Shown piece by piece: positions 25,901 to 26,058 of a stretch of DNA of 26,058 nucleotides; the stretch's first letter is position 1; the number at the start of each line of letters is the position of its first letter. This DNA comes from Planctomycetaceae bacterium (GTDB lineage Bacteria > Planctomycetota > Phycisphaerae > Phycisphaerales > SM1A02). The stretch is taken from the NCBI GenBank assembly GCA_002685335.1, contig NYWY01000071.1, positions 1-26,058 on the forward strand. The letters run 5' to 3'. The translations under genes and the position numbers were made by a program. A model generated the notes under the pieces. The model worked only from the letters and a program-made list of their open reading frames with translations. It was not told the DNA's origin and did no database searches.

Positions 25901-26058
25901 GCGTCCAGGCGAAATTCCTCATCCCGATGGCGATCTCGATCGCCTTCGGCGTGATGTTTGCCACGTTCATCATCCTGCTGATCGTCCCCGCCCTCTACCT
26001 CGCGATCGAGGACGCCAAACGACTGTCCACCTGGCTCCTCTCCACCGATCGGGACGAA
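22906..26058 (+). CDS. RND efflux pump, inner-membrane permease (3' end outside window)
   Basis: The gene starts at GTG 22906, overlapping the adaptor stop, with GAGG upstream. It is open for 1051 codons to the window edge, so only the last few residues can be missing. The N-terminal helix is followed by the RND opening motif PEFTLDVVGVSVTYPGASPE (about 45-64) and GLEGVKKVTSSSSEG. The proton-relay pair Asp403-Asp404 lies in IIVDDAIVVGENIYEK. The second half has the corresponding transmembrane motif SGVVVNDSLVLVVTIN, with no lysine equivalent to AcrB Lys940, and RFRPILLTSVTTFFGLMPM, the conserved segment after it. It belongs to the AcrB superfamily, closer to the HAE1/uncharacterised planctomycete-type than to metal CzcA pumps. 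The substrate cannot be predicted. Confidence 0.94.
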   Translation, partial: MNRRNRKGGVVAWMAGHPVAANLLMLALVIGGLATALRVKQEVFPEFTLDVVGVSVTYPGASPEEIEEGIVIVIEDSVRGLEGVKKVTSSSSEGRGSVSVELLLNADRDRVLADVKNSVDRITTFPEDAERPIVSLLENRNLVMNLAVAGPASERVLRETAERLRDDLSATEGITLVQLGAAKPLEISIEIPQSTLRAYGITLEQVSAEIRRSAIDLPAGSLKTDAGEILFRTTERRDYGREFADIAIISNPDGSTVRLGDVAVIVDGFADLDLQPGFNGEPAATVTVYRVGDETPLSVSAAVLQALDQFRLSLPTGLVAEVIRDDSVVYRQRMELLIRNAILGLVLVLLMLGLFLEPRLAFWVTLGIPISILGSFLFLSGTNASLNMISLFAFIVTLGIIVDDAIVVGENIYEKRELGMPALQASIEGAREIAGPITFAILTNVVAFAPMLFVPGASGKLFMQIPAVAISVFIVSLIESLFILPAHLAHATRPSLFWRILGVPSTVFERGLKWFIARAYGPTVLLAIRQRYTTIAIGTAMLILSVAVIASGKLPFTFLPKIDADFVNVNARLPLGVPVERTIAVQERLLAALAETIDESGGQSVVRSIYAVLGSQVGGFGPVARSQSSGSNLLGIQFEMVPEADRDIDVTEFGRRWRENAGDIAGIETISFKSEIGRATGAAVDVQLSHRNPEILNAASLDLSKRLTSFDGVTDIDSGVALGKPQFNLELTPEARSMGLTARDLARQTRAFFYGSEALRQQRGRNEVRVMVRLPAEERETLHTVETAMLQTPNGGEIPFREAAIASEGRAYTTIKRTDGRRVNSVTADVDTEVANGNEIAVALETDVLPEMIRRYPGLTWSFEGEQSDQADSLASLGRGFAAALFVIYALLAIPFRSWLQPLVVMIAIPFGIIGAVFGHLVMGYGFSIISIFGIVALSGVVVNDSLVLVVTINEMRRKQPELRLAEIVTAAGRRRFRPILLTSVTTFFGLMPMVLETSVQAKFLIPMAISIAFGVMFATFIILLIVPALYLAIEDAKRLSTWLLSTDRDE

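Overview
The window is GC-rich, gene-dense bacterial chromosome. The best guess is a member of the Planctomycetota, probably class Phycisphaerae. This rests on a secreted protein ending in paired DLNGDGQ dockerin-like repeats with a WG-Cys tail and carrying a Cys-rich CCQAVC...DPFCCEGIWDDAC module. An exported FGly-type sulfatase, a secreted S10 carboxypeptidase and a KamA-family radical SAM enzyme fit the same lineage. Assignment was by motif reading only.

Layout. (1) Positions 1-5755, minus strand: a type IV pilus / type II secretion motor cluster, transcribed as PilB/GspE ATPase (GTG start), PilT, a 327-nt gap, a second PilB/GspE ATPase, then PilC/GspF (cut by the window edge). Both PilB-type ATPases carry tandem N-terminal MshEN-like motifs, which suggests c-di-GMP control. 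(2) 5943-7749, plus strand: a stand-alone phosphopantothenoylcysteine synthetase (CoaB without CoaC) and a short-form 6-phosphogluconate dehydrogenase. (3) 7786-10072, minus strand: a persulfide dioxygenase/pseudo-rhodanese/rhodanese fusion of CstB type, overlapping a TauE/SafE permease; together they resemble a reactive-sulfur detoxification module. (4) 10216-13935, plus strand: an exported sulfatase, an overlapping RluA-family pseudouridine synthase, tRNA-Leu(UAA) and an AmpG-like MFS permease, tightly packed. (5) 14221-15642, plus strand: a divergent KamA-family radical SAM enzyme behind a 285-nt leader, ending at a large inverted repeat. (6) 15818-19200, minus strand: two exported proteins, a lectin-like/dockerin-like multidomain protein and an S10 serine carboxypeptidase, 47 nt apart. 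(7) 19438-26058, plus strand: an RND efflux operon (TetR regulator, NodT-type outer-membrane lipoprotein, HlyD-type adaptor, RND pump cut by the window edge). Its three gene junctions are 4-nt stop/start overlaps, and a perfect palindrome lies just upstream of tetR.

No insertion sequence, phage gene, CRISPR array or integration scar was seen. Many long open frames lie antisense to real genes; they are by-products of high GC and were left out. The items most worth a second look are the duplicated MshEN-type ATPases around PilT, the tetrapeptide-repeat linker in one of them, the CstB-like/TauE pair without visible sulfide quinone reductase or regulator, the atypical KamA protein with its structured leader, and the lectin/dockerin-like protein. 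No clearly unprecedented system is visible.
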